Of a DNA stretch of 64,000 nt, positions 11,701-23,100 are shown piece after piece (positions within the stretch are counted from its first letter, which is position 1; every line of letters begins with the position of its first letter). The position numbers and the translations under genes are program-made. Under the pieces are notes generated by a model. It saw only the letters and a program-made list of their open reading frames with translations, did no database searches and had not been told where the DNA came from. Where the stretch lies: positions 124,001 to 188,000 of the forward strand of contig JASANG010003656.1 in assembly GCA_030248215.1 (NCBI GenBank). The letters run 5' to 3'. Source of the stretch: Enoplolaimus lenunculus. Lineage: Eukaryota; Nematoda; Enoplea; Enoplida; Thoracostomopsidae.

Positions 11701-12885
11701 CAACATAAAGCATAGCATTTTTTCTTAATTCGTTTGTTTACGTTTGCACACTTTCGCAGTTTCGTATCTATCCTTTGGAAGCTCGACATGTTGCAGTAAC
11801 CCGCGTGTACAAGTTGCTGTTCTTGAGCATGGGATCTTACACGATTTGATACGAACGTTCTCAACTGAGACTGATCGAATTGCTCGGAAACGTCACTTTG
11901 GTGCAATTTCAGCAACAATTCGTGATTTGCCTTTGGCGCAGGAAAAGTTCATAGAACTTGGCGGGTAAGTTATAACCCGCCAATATTGTATACACTGGTC
12001 CAGAACAAGCTAGTAGACGCTTGCATTTGCTTATGTTTTGGCTTTGGTTTGAATTCCTGCATTGACGTAAGCCTCCAGATTTCGTTGGGCACCTGTCCTA
12101 CATTTCGTCTTCGAACATATATGTACAACGTATAGAATATCGTAATATTTTGTGTCTGAGTGTGGCAAAGACGCAGTGACAATCTAGGCCCAACAAAGCA
12201 TTTTGAGATTTTTTTAATCAAACTTGCCTTTTACATTAATAAACGAATATTTTAGATAACGGAGTTTTCAAATCAAGTAATGTGAAAAATTCGGTATTTA
12301 TTTTTCTGTTTCAGTATAGATCTGTTGCAAAACGTGTTTACCAGTACAAAAATTCCGGTTACGCTAAAAATTAAAGCGATGACATTGCTAACTGATTTGT
12401 TTGGCGAACAGACTCGCTCTTTTGGCTTTACTGGTAGCGCCGACTCGCAACTCCAAAACGGTAACTTGCAGCAAGCAGAATCGGAAAAGAAAAAATTGGT
12501 AGAGAATGGATTTTTGTCGGTACATAACGACAGTGACAATAATCCTCGCTCTCGATTACTAAGTATATTTGTTGACAAAGGATGGTGTTCTGCGTTCGAA
12601 ATATTGCTGGACGCGCCAGACTTGGATACGCAAGAAAAGGCGTTACGGTCTCTGGACTGTGTCTTATCAACGTGTGCTAAGAATGCAAGCTTCAAATTTG
12701 ACCTTAAGTCACAACTGATTAACTTGCGCGGGGCATGGTCTCGTCAAATGAACACAGGTGATGACGGTGAAGCTGATGAATATTTGGCAGAAATAGTAGA
12801 ACTTGCGGATTCCGTCTACGAAAAGTTGGTAAGTCTCGATACAGACAGACTCAAGATTGTCAGTTCACAAAGGGTTGAGTTGTAG
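8706..12885 (+). CDS. SIL1: SIL1, nucleotide exchange factor for ER Hsp70 (BiP)
   Basis: SIL1 is an ER-lumen armadillo-like protein that releases ADP from BiP. Eight exons join in phase: 8706-8877, 9474-9551, 9940-10110, 10626-10735, 10982-11185, 11473-11597, 11797-11964 and 12315-12885, giving 532 residues (human is 461). Residues 1-28 include a hydrophobic signal stretch (VSSFVTIAALTLVVTLL). Family landmarks follow: VFVPTKEWKEIKE, EAVPAGIHVRMNLQTG, FRTYSELKTEMNEA, KAILEDLEFLAHQ-YDNA, SNPRVQVAVLEHGILHDLI, LPLAQEKFIELGG and the C-terminal repeats. The last exon holds an insertion-like charged stretch around KKKLVENGFLSVH. The protein ends RVEL, a possible ER-retrieval signal of KDEL type. A 36-nt in-frame segment at 10178-10213 has splice sites of matching phase and could be an extra cassette exon (KLLEIGEYRLKF); I left it out. 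The gene is convergent with the EAG channel. Confidence 0.93.
8980..9364. mobile_element. Family A hAT-like MITE in SIL1 intron 1
   Basis: The left end is CAGGGTGCAACCGGAATT and the right end is its reverse complement. The element is 385 bp and is flanked by the perfect 8-bp duplication GTATATGT (8972-8979 and 9365-9372). Subterminal sequence is rich in CCGGAACCGGAA. Eight-bp duplications and CAGGG ends are hAT traits. No transposase is present. Confidence 0.9.
9724..9810. mobile_element. Short MITE with TAGGGATGTRCCGAT ends
   Basis: The left end is TAGTGATGTGCCGATTAATC. The right end, reverse-complemented, is TAGGGATGTACCGATACC. It is an 87-bp relative of the 3446-3663 element, in SIL1 intron 2. 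Confidence 0.55.
10111..10625. other. SIL1 intron 3
   Basis: The intron runs from a GTACGT donor to a TTTCTAG acceptor. The only structure seen is the possible 36-nt cassette exon at 10178-10213 (acceptor GGAACAG, donor GTAACT), which keeps phase 1 on both sides. Confidence 0.4.
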
Positions 12886-13017
12886 AACTATTTTAGCACT
12901 AAAATTAAAATTCGCTCTACTAAAGCTCATGCGAGTTCGCGCCGTATTCATGTACGTATGTACCTTGTAGTACCAAAACTTACGGTATATAGAGACATTG
13001 TAGCGAAAAGTTTTTAT

Positions 13018-13090
13018 GGCTGCGTAGTTCAGTGATTAGAGAAGTAGACAGGTGATACGAACGTCGTGGGTTCGAGCCCCACCGCATCCG
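13018..13090 (+). repeat. tRNA-like sequence (SINE head or tRNA pseudogene)
   Basis: The acceptor arms GGCTGCG and CGCATCC pair with one mismatch. The T arm is perfect (GTGGG TTCGAGC CCCAC), and the A box is near-consensus (TAGTTCAGTGA). No clean anticodon stem can be drawn, so a working tRNA is doubtful. It lies 130 bp downstream of the SIL1 stop and may be within its 3' UTR. Confidence 0.45.
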
Positions 13091-13385
13091 CAGTAAAATT
13101 TTGTGAATGGCTCTATATTGTACTGTTTAACTTAGTATATATTAACACGGACCTGAAAATATATATTTTACCTTTGGTAGATGTTTGGCTACTATCATGG
13201 AAGCTTATCTGAGAGTTTCGTTTCGCAAATCAACTCTAGTTTCAAGTGCCAAAAATACGTTTTGGTTGTGCATTAATTACTTTCATTACATTGTGAATCT
13301 CAATTAGTCCTTGTATTGTGTATTTGGTTTTGGAATTTAACATTAAACAAATACTTCAGCTTCTTGTATTTTTGTAAAATAATTG

Positions 13386-13391
13386 AATAAA
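13386..13391 (+). terminator. Candidate SIL1 polyadenylation signal
   Basis: AATAAA is followed within 10 bases by a GT-rich stretch (TGTGTGTTGTTCC). It gives a 3' UTR of about 0.5 kb. An ATTAAA about 20 bases after the stop codon is an alternative. Confidence 0.35.
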
Positions 13392-13589
13392 ATTTCATGT
13401 GTGTTGTTCCAATATATGTTTATAACTATTGCACATGAAACTAAATCTGTCTTATTGGGCTTATTACCTCGGCTGAATGATTCGGGGATAAGAATTCATG
13501 TGCTTTTATGTGGTTTCTGCACAATAAGCACATTTTTCCATCGAATTATGATGGTTTCTAAACACATCTGTATTGTTCATGTTGATGAC

Positions 13590-13935
13590 GTTGGCCAAAA
13601 TAAAGAACACAGGAGGGACAGTACTATAAGTTTTCCTAAACCTAAGCCAAGCAAAATAAGTCAAACGCTTAAGCGTACTCTTTTCTAGTCCAACAGAAAA
13701 ACGTTTCATCCTGATTTTTACATGGGCCACAACGTTCTGTATATAAAAACCGGCCAATGTTACTTTTGGGGGCGTAACAGTAGATTAAGCGTATTCCTAA
13801 GCTTAAGCGTTGCAAAAATGTATTGCTAAGCCTAAACCTCAGCTTAAGCCTAACCAAAAAAATGTAATCTAAATCTACTCTTATATAGACCCACCAGAAA
13901 CCTGGAGGTCCTTTAAAGTAACATGGCCCCAAGAG
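13590..13935. mobile_element. Composite of TTAGGC-bearing short elements
   Basis: CCTAAACCTAAGCC text near 13630 and a CCTAAGCTTAAGCG/CCTAAACCTCAGCTTAAGCC block at 13795-13860 match the tracts in the elements at 24518, 57661 and 60655. The right part ends GTAACATGGCCCC, the reverse complement of the GGCCCATGTTACTTT start seen near 14872 and 48275. It seems to be two related elements side by side or one inside another. Confidence 0.5.
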
Positions 13936-13961
13936 CCAATATTATTTTCATATGTATAAAT

Positions 13962-14082
13962 CATGGCAAATCCGGAGGTCTGCCTTCGGCTCCGACAGAA
14001 AATCGGAGGTTCCGGCAACTTCGGTAGTGGGATTTTGCAAAATACCTGTGGCTCCGATATTTTCACCTCCGGCTGCACCCTG
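13962..14082. mobile_element. Short family A-like hAT MITE
   Basis: The left end is CATGGCAAATCCGGAGG. The right end, CCTCCGGCTGCACCCTG, is close to the inverted end of the 34398 copy. The eight bases on each side (GTATAAAT and ATATAGAT) agree at six positions. The interior has repeated TCGGAGG/CTTCGG motifs. Confidence 0.6.
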
Positions 14083-14588
14083 ATATAGATATGTGATGGC
14101 AACCGTATACCAACCGAAAGCTGTGGCGATATGAATTGTTAGCTAGAATTTTAATTTGCCACGAAATACTTTGTGAAAATACTGGTGTCATGGCGTGAGC
14201 TTTGCGCCGGGCTAGATTTTCCATCGGAAAATACAAGCCGCGCTGGAACCCTTCACGGAAAGGATGTTTCTAGGAAGATCCAGGCGCCTGTCATATTTTT
14301 CCCAAAAAATATCTGAGACGGTCTAGACTATTCTACCGAACAATATCTGGCCGGGCTAGAGTTCTCATGGTAAATCCAAGTTTCAATATGAACGTCTTTG
14401 GCAGCTTGAAGTCCACATACTGAACGATGCTGTGAAAAGCATTCATTTAACTTTTTAGTGCAATAAACAGTCGTCTTCTACAACGTCTGATTACAGCGTT
14501 CTGCAAGACGCTGAGATTACGTATGGTAGCACAATGAACCTGAGGCCGTGACACCGGAACTGAAGGTAGCCAAACTTTATCGGAGCCT

Positions 14589-14800
14589 ACGCTATAAAGT
14601 TCCAGTGAATTTATTTTAACTTAGAATGAGTTGATTCCACTCAGAAGCCTGAGATTTGATTTAAATATTTCAGAATTGATTGAACTCATTGAATCAGCTC
14701 AGAGCGAGTTGATATTTTCCCTATTTAACTCAGAAATAATCAGAAATCACTAATTCGTTCTCTGAGTTGATTAATCAACTCATCGGAATTCGCATTGTAT
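14589..14800. mobile_element. Family C MITE (GAGTTGA-rich), diverged copy
   Basis: It carries the AACTCAGA, GAGTTGATT and CAGCTCAGAGCGAGTTGAT blocks of the family, with the right end CGGAATTCGCATTGTA corresponding to CGGAATTTACAGTGTA in better copies. Confidence 0.6.
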
Positions 14801-15340
14801 AAACCTGAACCCGATTTAAAGCGGAATTATGATGGTGAAGTAATAAATAAATGAAAATTGGCTCAAATGTGGCCCATGTTACTTTTAGAGCCATCCCGTT
14901 TTCTGGTGAGTCTGCGATAGAGTACGGTAACAGATTTTGGATCATATTTTTGCTTTGGCTTTTGTTTACACTTTTTTAACGCTTAGACCTAAATTACTTA
15001 ATCTACAGTTAATACATCCCTAAACCCAACACAAGTTTTGTGTAAAAATATGAAAATTACGACATTGCCGGAACTAGTGATGGGCATCGGGTATATTTTC
15101 ATATCCGGCAACTCTTGCCGGATATAGAAATGAAATTCCTATTTCGGATATCGCAAACTCGATTTTGCGTTTTTTTGTTTCCAAACCTGGATTTTGTTTC
15201 TCAAGCCCTCGTTAATAACTTGTTGCTCTAAGGGAAGTACCCTGACCGCAAACTGATTGCTATGAGCGTAAAACATCAATAGTGCTGGGTATTCGATTTA
15301 GACGGTTGCTACTGACTAAATATATACTTGTGTTAGCTAC
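14801..15340. other. Intergenic sequence with one element fragment
   Basis: GGCCCATGTTACTTTTAGAG at about 14872 opens a fragment of the GGCCCATG family, running to about 15020 through a degenerate CTTAGACCTAA tract. The remainder is unassigned. Confidence 0.4.
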
Positions 15341-15755
15341 CAGGGTGCAACCGGAATTATGAAATACCGGAACCGCAAACTTAAAAAACCGAAACCTGAA
15401 AATAAAAAATATTTACCGAAAAATTCATTTTTAACCACTGTTTTATCGCTTTTAAGGCTGTAAATACACCATTTAGAACTCCAAAATCCTGAAACAAATG
15501 CAGTATGTGGAAACATATGAAAAAATTTTATGGCATGTGGCACAAATTGAAAATTTTGGCAATACACGCTCGGACAATTTTAGATAAATAAGTTAGAATA
15601 ATATGCCAATTTTGCTTAAATTTTTGAATGAGAAAAAATTTTAATACCGAAAATACCGGAAAGTTCTGGTGATAAAATACCGGATTTCTTACCGGAACCG
15701 GACAGTGAAAAATACCGGATTTCCCTAACGGAACCGGAATTCCGATTGCACCCTG
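15341..15755. mobile_element. Family A hAT-like MITE, intergenic copy
   Basis: The ends are CAGGGTGCAACCGGAATT and GGAATTCCGATTGCACCCTG. The flanking octamers TTAGCTAC and TTGGCTAC differ by one base, as expected for an older insertion. Length is 415 bp, with no coding capacity. Confidence 0.88.
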
Positions 15756-16042
15756 TTGGCTACCTATAGAGTTGATCGTACTTGTACTTTACCGGTATAT
15801 AGCTTTATTGCGGCGTTGGGGGGAATAAAAGGGGAAACGACTGCATTTGTTGAACCAGTGCGAATAAGCGTCATTGGAAACGGACCTGAAACGCGGAGTT
15901 GGTGGTTTCATTGCGTATCCGAAATCACGAACTATTCACATATACATGAGTCGTTTTGCGTTTCAAGAAGAAACACGCTAAAATATACTTACGCTAAATC
16001 GTACAAATATCAGTCCATGTTACTTTTAGTGGCCTGCTTTTA

Positions 16043-16313
16043 CGGGCGGATCCAGAAATTTCTGACGGGGCAGGCTCGTATTAATGTTTTAAAACGCATT
16101 AAAAAATTTTCTAAGAGGGAAAATGGTAATGTAGGGATCATATAATTTTTTACAGAAAAATTTTCTCAGAAGGGAAATTGTAAGGTATAGGGAGGACCTT
16201 ATTTTATCACGAAAAGATTTGCTGAAACGAAAAATTGTAAGGTAGGGACCATACCATTTTATTACAAAGAGATTTCTGAACGAGACCGTGCGCCCGCCCC
16301 TGTTTGGATCCGT
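16043..16313. mobile_element. Element with GGCGGATCCAGA-type ends
   Basis: Left GGGCGGATCCAGAAATT faces right TTTGGATCCGTAGTG. Between them is a repeated block of AAATTTTCT-AGGGAAAATGGTAATGTAGGGA text, a motif shared with 28641-29110 and 35590-35760. GGCGGATCC ends are common in hAT elements; no clean target duplication was found. Confidence 0.5.
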
Positions 16314-17162
16314 AGTGCCCGATTTCTCACTAGACCGAAATAGACTAGGCTTAAATTTTAGACTAATCTTTTACTTATAGGCTAAGCATTGTTTTAGACT
16401 TATGTTTATTACGTTGAGGAGCCTTAAAAGGAGGTTGGCTGTTACATTGTTTAAAGTAAGATTGTTCCGATTCTTCAGGACCCGCTCTAGTCGTAATATA
16501 TCGGAACATAATGCCGATTTAGCTCCTCATAACCTCCCCTGATAATTTCAGTTAAATTTCAAATTTTTTAAGACTTCAATATATACTTTCACTTGTTGTG
16601 ATCATATGGACTACTACGGAACCGAAAATGTACCTATTTTCAACAGTTAAGAAATCTATATTTCTTTCATGTATATTATCGTGTAAAAGCGACGCGCTGC
16701 GTTGAATTTTGTAATTTTTTGCATTTGATGACTGGTTTAGCGCACCTAATTTACTATTAATTTCACGACACAAATGTAGAAGTAAATATTTTTCTGCAAC
16801 AACCAAACTTTTTGAATCAATTTTGTGCTTTTTTTCTCTCATGGGAGGCTGCGTCTTCATTGAACCTTCCACATTTTGAAATAAAACTAATCCATCATTA
16901 TATTTAATCCACTTGTAAAATACCGCATCAAAAACGACGAAGTGGCAAAATGAATATAAACAGAAGACAATATATTACATTGATACCTATCGGTAATAAT
17001 TCAAATGAGTTAAGATACAAGTCGAAAATTTCTACAAACAGAGCGCATTTCATTTAATGATTTTTCACGCTTTAATCTAACCATTAAGGATCTATTCGCA
17101 TTCCGTTTATAGCCCATCTAAATTTTTAATCAGTTCTTTTTAAAATTTTCTTTTATCAGTTT
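16314..17162. other. Spacer downstream of the EAG channel stop
   Basis: It should contain the channel 3' UTR. ATTAAA on the minus strand at 17125-17130, about 35 bases after the stop, and a minus-strand AATAAA near 16404 are possible polyadenylation signals. A 98-codon minus-strand frame at 16576-16872 matches nothing I know. Confidence 0.35.
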
Positions 17163-20100
17163 TTAATCGCTGCGTTTTCTGCGTTGCCTCTTTTTTGGTA
17201 TGTCCATTGTCTTGGATGTACGCCGTATTTCGGGAGATTCATTGGAACGTGTGCTGCTGACGCTACTGTCGGTGTTGCTTGACGATGTTCTTCCAAGCGA
17301 GTCGATGCTAGTTGCGTCGCTTTGATCGTTTCTCGATTTGGTCGGAACATTTGGGAGTGGAAATTTTACAGAACGCGCTGGTACAGGCGTCTTTGGTAAC
17401 GATTCAGTGATTCCAGTGAGCGATCGCGTGGCGCCACTTTTATCACTGCTTCCAGCTACAGATGGTGATATGGCTCGCGTTGCTGGTCGAACAGTACCGT
17501 GTGTCGCTTGAAAACGACCAATTCGTGACGGCTTTTCTTCATCGATGTTGTTGTACTGTCTTCCGTCCCGTGTTGCCATATGACGGCTGAGCGTTTTAGT
17601 TCCGACTCCGTGACGTGTTTGAAGTAACATTGAATAGTTTATACCCGAGTTATTGTTGTTGTGGTCATCACCGCCCATTGTTGTGCTTCCAGAACGTGTT
17701 CGTTGTCCCTGCTGATAGTGTTGTTGTGCAGCGCTTAGCAGTTGTACTGCACGGACAAGCAAATCATCCGTTGTTTGAATGCGTTCATCAATATTTTTCA
17801 GATCTTGTTTGATGTCATCGCGCATTGATTGCAAGTGCTCGAAAATCGATCTATAATGCTGCGATGCCAAGGAGCTGCCAATGCTGTTTTCGCTCACGTA
17901 GCCGTTGTAGTCAGGGGAACGTCTTTCCGGTGGTAGAGGGTTAATTGTAACACTTTTTGTTGGCTTTTTGTACGGGCTTTTGCCGCCGCTGTTTGGACTG
18001 TCTAAATCGGAATCAGCTGATTTGTCATTACGACGGGCGCTTTTTGTAGTTTCGTCAACTGTCTCAAGGCGGTCTAGCATTTGTTTTTTTGATGATACAT
18101 GATCGCCAATTCTTCCGTTTGGAATTGCGCCACTGTTGCCGTCGGGTGCCTGAAACAGCTTTCATCTTTTAAGGGTTATTGATCATTACTTGTTTCAAAA
18201 TGTTTCAAGCATCGTGTCTATATTGTAAATTCCGATGAATCGATTAATCAACTCAGAGGGAGAATTGGTTATTTTTGGCTATTTCTGAGTTAATAGCAGT
18301 AAACATTAGCTCACTCTGAGCTGATTTAATTCTGGGTTAGTTAATTAATTAACTCAAAATGAGTTCAATTATTCAGAATTCTGAGTTCAGAAAGACCCAA
18401 TGCAAAGCTCAGACCTCTGATTGGATTCAACTCGTTCTGAGTTAAAATCAACTCACTTAAATATACAGTGAAAACAACACGCTAGTTTAAACGGTTTTCG
18501 CGTATCAAGCAACGTCTAGAGAAACTAACATCCCTTGCTTTAAATTATTGAAAGTAACCCGCGGTTCAAAAAAACGTGAAAAATTGTTGCACCATGAAAA
18601 AATCATTATTGGTTGTACAACATAATCAGAGATTGCTGGTTTGTTAGCCGACTCACATCATTATCTCCACCTCCAGTGGTTTGCTGTGCTCCTGGGACGT
18701 TTTCTTGCGAAGAATCAACCAATTTACGTGTTCGCTTTCTGATTCGCGCTAGAAGCCGTCTGACAGGGTGGTCATTGCCAAGCACTACCTCTTCAAGTTT
18801 TCGACGCTCTTCTATTTCTTTTTCACGGCGTACGTCAGCTATTTTGCGAAACTTTAACTGAAAATAGATTGTTCGTTCTTCCACACGAATATTTTCGTTT
18901 TCATCTGAGACTTATACTGTCAAGCTACAATTCAAACTATGGCTTTCGATTGGGAGGCGCTAATCGTTACCATTCATACTCAACTGTACAATGTAAATTC
19001 CATTGAGTTGATTTTAACTCAGAATGAGTTGAATCCATTCCGAAACATGAGCTCTGAATTAGATTTTTCAGAACTCAGAATTCTGAAATAATTGAACTCA
19101 TTCTGAGTTAATTAATCAACTTAATCTTAACTAAATCAGCTCAGAGCGAGTTGATGTTTCCTGTTCTTAACTCAGAAATATCCAACTATTTCAGTTAAAT
19201 AATCAACACATCGGAATTTACAGTGTACACTAAAAATGGTGAGTCAATTGAGTCTCTCCGAAATAGGCTTTTCCTGACTACACAAACTGAGTCAAATTCG
19301 ATCCCGCCAGTCAAACTCGACTCACTGCTAATTTAACTATGGCGAAGTCGAATTTGACTCAGTTTGTGTAGTCAGGAAAAGCCTATTTCGGAGAGAGTCA
19401 ATTTGACTCACCATTTTTTACAGTGTAGTAGATAGAAACTTGACGCTAGAAACCCGGGGCTCTCATGGTTGCTTGTACCTAATATATGTCAAAAGGGCTT
19501 AATTAGCTTCGCAGATCCGAATATTTACACTTTTTCAAATGCATATTTGGTTTATGTATGTAACTAGAATCTGTATACACCTTAACCCTAATCTTTATAA
19601 AAATGGAACCTATCGTTCCGCTTGCCACATAGTGCATAATTTCTTCAAGAAAGTTCATTAATCGTCAGCCAAAGCTGATAAATTACGTCATATTAAACTA
19701 TTAGCACCCAATGACGTATATATATAATTTTAGAAATATTCAAAACTAAGAAGTTGCATAGTATCGTTGAAGAACAGAAACTTGAACAATCAAGTGCTAA
19801 ATTTTCAATAAACATTTTCTGCTAAATTCAAACAACTCAACTCAAACTATATATAAGTAAACCACTGAATTGTAAGGCTTGTTTTGCAGTTATCTTACGT
19901 CTGCGCGTGTTACCAGAAATCACACGTGTCCATCCGTTGAGTCTTGAAAGAATCATTTCTTGCCGACAAAGTAAAAGTAAATAACTGCGACTCTGTTTTG
20001 TTTGATGCTTAATAGCGCCCAGTTTTAAGTTCTAATGATTTACTTTACGCTAAGGGCTTATATCTGTCATTAGTTTTACAGGAAGTATAGAGTACAAAAA

Positions 20101-23100
20101 AACTTTTTTAAGGCAACGGTAAATTTAACGCGATGCCGCAATGTCGGACACTATTACTTTTCTGGGTACTAAAAAGCTAGCAATTTGGCAGAATTCAGCG
20201 AAAAAATTGCTCTAAAGTTAGAAATCATCTCGCTGAAGAGAACAATTTTTTATATAGATAGAAAAACTTCTATACCGGAATTGCCTGAACCCCCGTTAGG
20301 AATTTTACACGAGCCTGAGGTCGATTTTTGCCAGAGTCAGACGCAAGCCTCTGGGTGCACCCTGCCACCTTGATATAAGGTGAATTGAAAAATTGTACTA
20401 AAGTAATCGTGGTTACTTACTCGATTTCGCAAATTATAAGTTAAAATTAAGTTTCGCGCAAACGAATTTGCAAACGCTTGATAGAACGATAATACATCTA
20501 GCAGTTTATCACGTTTAATAACATGAATGTCAGTGTACGTTAACGATCGGACATTAGCAGCAGATTGACCAATTGATGATTGTTTCCAAAATTCATCTCC
20601 AAATACGTCTCCTTGTCCTGAAATATTAGTTGATAGATTTTATTTAAAGCAGAAAAACACCTAAATCTGTCGAACATTAACAACTTGTTAGTGCTTTATA
20701 GAGTTGATGGTGAGGTTCGGAATTGTTTTTTACACTTCTCCGATCAAAATTGATGAAAAATTAAATAAATTTATGCAACGCACACAGCGGAATATCGGTT
20801 TGAAATTGGGCAGATTATGATCGGAACTCCCAACACCAATGAGATATAGCTTCTTGTTGTCCCCGCTGCCTCACTTTTCAGCAAAATCCGAACACGCAGC
20901 AGGAACGATTTATATTTCCTGCTTCATTTTTATTGTGTTTGGGACAACGGGACGGCTCTCACAGTAGCACTGTCCAAACAATGTGAATCACAGAATGCAA
21001 CACTCAAGTCGCATGGCTGATCGGTTTAGTCGGAAGACCCTCATATGCCCAATTCGCCCTAGGGACGTAAGGAGAGTACGGTAGCTGTGGCACTTTTGGA
21101 CCCTATCTTTTATAAACTCGATTTAAGGAAATAGATTCCTATTGATTCTGACCCAGGAACCCTGCATGGAGCACGCCATCCCTCTCTTCACTGCCTCTTA
21201 CATGGACGCCTTTGTTCAGTTACCTAATATTGCTACTACTTCATCGTCTTGAATGACTTCCAACGATCCTGATACAACAAACCAAAGTGCGTCGACAGAT
21301 TCACCAGTATGATATAACAAATCGCCAGGCGCTGAATGATTTGCTTGAAAATGCATTGCTAACGATCGAAGACAACCGTCAGATGCGAGACGAAAGCATG
21401 AATGCTCGTTGTAGACTTTACGATTCAAATGCACACATATGTCTGCTTTCATATCACGTGGACAATAACTCAACACCTGGAATGTGTTTAAACATAGTTT
21501 TTCATTCTTGGATAACTACAGTGAAGCAGTTTTAGAACTGATGGTCTATCTCTATACTATATGTTAAAATTGGAACGCACGACATATTAAGTATTTTGGG
21601 CACCGTTTCAGCACTGAACAAATCATAGAAACACGATAGTGTTTTTATATGATTACCGCATCTTCAATGCGGCTATTTTCAAGAATATTGTTGCCGCTAA
21701 ATGTAAATTAGGAAACTGATATTATTAGAAGCCATCTTACTTCACAACACCTCTCGTATTTCTTCTATTTTTAGGCAGCACTTAGTTGTTTTAAGTAAGG
21801 GTGAAGCACAGTTGAACGGAACGTATCCTGAATAATGCAAAACAGAACCATTTTGATTCAACAGAATTTGCACGTTAGCTATATGACTTGTTGTTTTAAT
21901 CGTTTTAAAATCATGAATTGTTATCGAAGTTTCTATTGTTTTATCTGATTTGTTCGTGGACGCCGTTAAATCACGAGAAATATAGAATAAAGTAATTGAA
22001 CGTGTGACCTTTGAAGGAATCTCACTTAGTCTTGTATAATAAACCGGCCGTCTACTTGACTGGTTGCACTATATTGCATGTGCACATAACGGAAAAGCAT
22101 GTCTCGCATGCTTACATGCGTCAATATTCACCAAGGTCGCTCCTTAATAGTCCACACTATTTTCGACTGGATACCGTGTTCAGACCGCTGGCCTACATAG
22201 CGGAGACTGCACTTCAAGCCTGCAGATCTTTAAGCGAACGCTATACCACTGTGCCACGCAGTCCGCCTATGTAACTGCTGCTATCGTCGACTATATGTCG
22301 ACCGTATGCTGTCGGAAAGCATTTATACATACAATGCACTGCACTATATTGTGTGTGAACATAACAGTCAAACACACCGCTGTTTTCTGTAAGTTAATAT
22401 GTTGATCAGAAAAATTTTCGGATTTCAAAGTTTCTAACTCATTTTTGGAACTTTGCTGGCTGGAAGCACAAAAATGTTGAAATAATGATTTGTGCAGAAA
22501 TTTTTGCATATTCGCGTTTAGTTTGAACTGGGTAATCAAAAAATATATAATTTGCGGATATTTCGAGAAAACTTTTTCGATTTTTTCGAATTATATCAAG
22601 ACCATAAACGTCGCATTTCAAGATAAACGTAGGTAACAACCTATTGGAAGTAGGTATTAGGAAAATGATTAGTATATCGACACTTTAGTATTCGGTATCC
22701 ATAGTTTCTAGTTTAATACTGCGAATCATATTTCTTCTGCCCACATTGGGCATTTTTTGTAGTATATAAGTTTGTTTTGCAACTATGGATATTATGTTTT
22801 CACAATTAACGTTTTGAAATTAACGTTCTCAGAATTATATATATGTCAGTCATGCGTATTTTTTAGGTTTAATTTTTGTACACTTTGTAATAGTTTTGCA
22901 GCTTTTGAAGAAAACTGATCTGCTTCATATGCTTTGCAATGAAGGCATTGTAAACATCACAACAACCATGTTGACTGTAACTTAGACGGTACTTGCTAAC
23001 AGCACAGTTGATAAGATATACGAATACTGCGAATTTCTGTATCTATACCTCTCTGAAGAGCAGAAGCGCCCTACCTGGCCCCCATATCCTTCCAATTTGG

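Noticed and set aside
16576-16872. 98-codon minus-strand frame downstream of the EAG stop
   Set aside because: No homology recognised; it probably lies in or beyond the channel 3' UTR.
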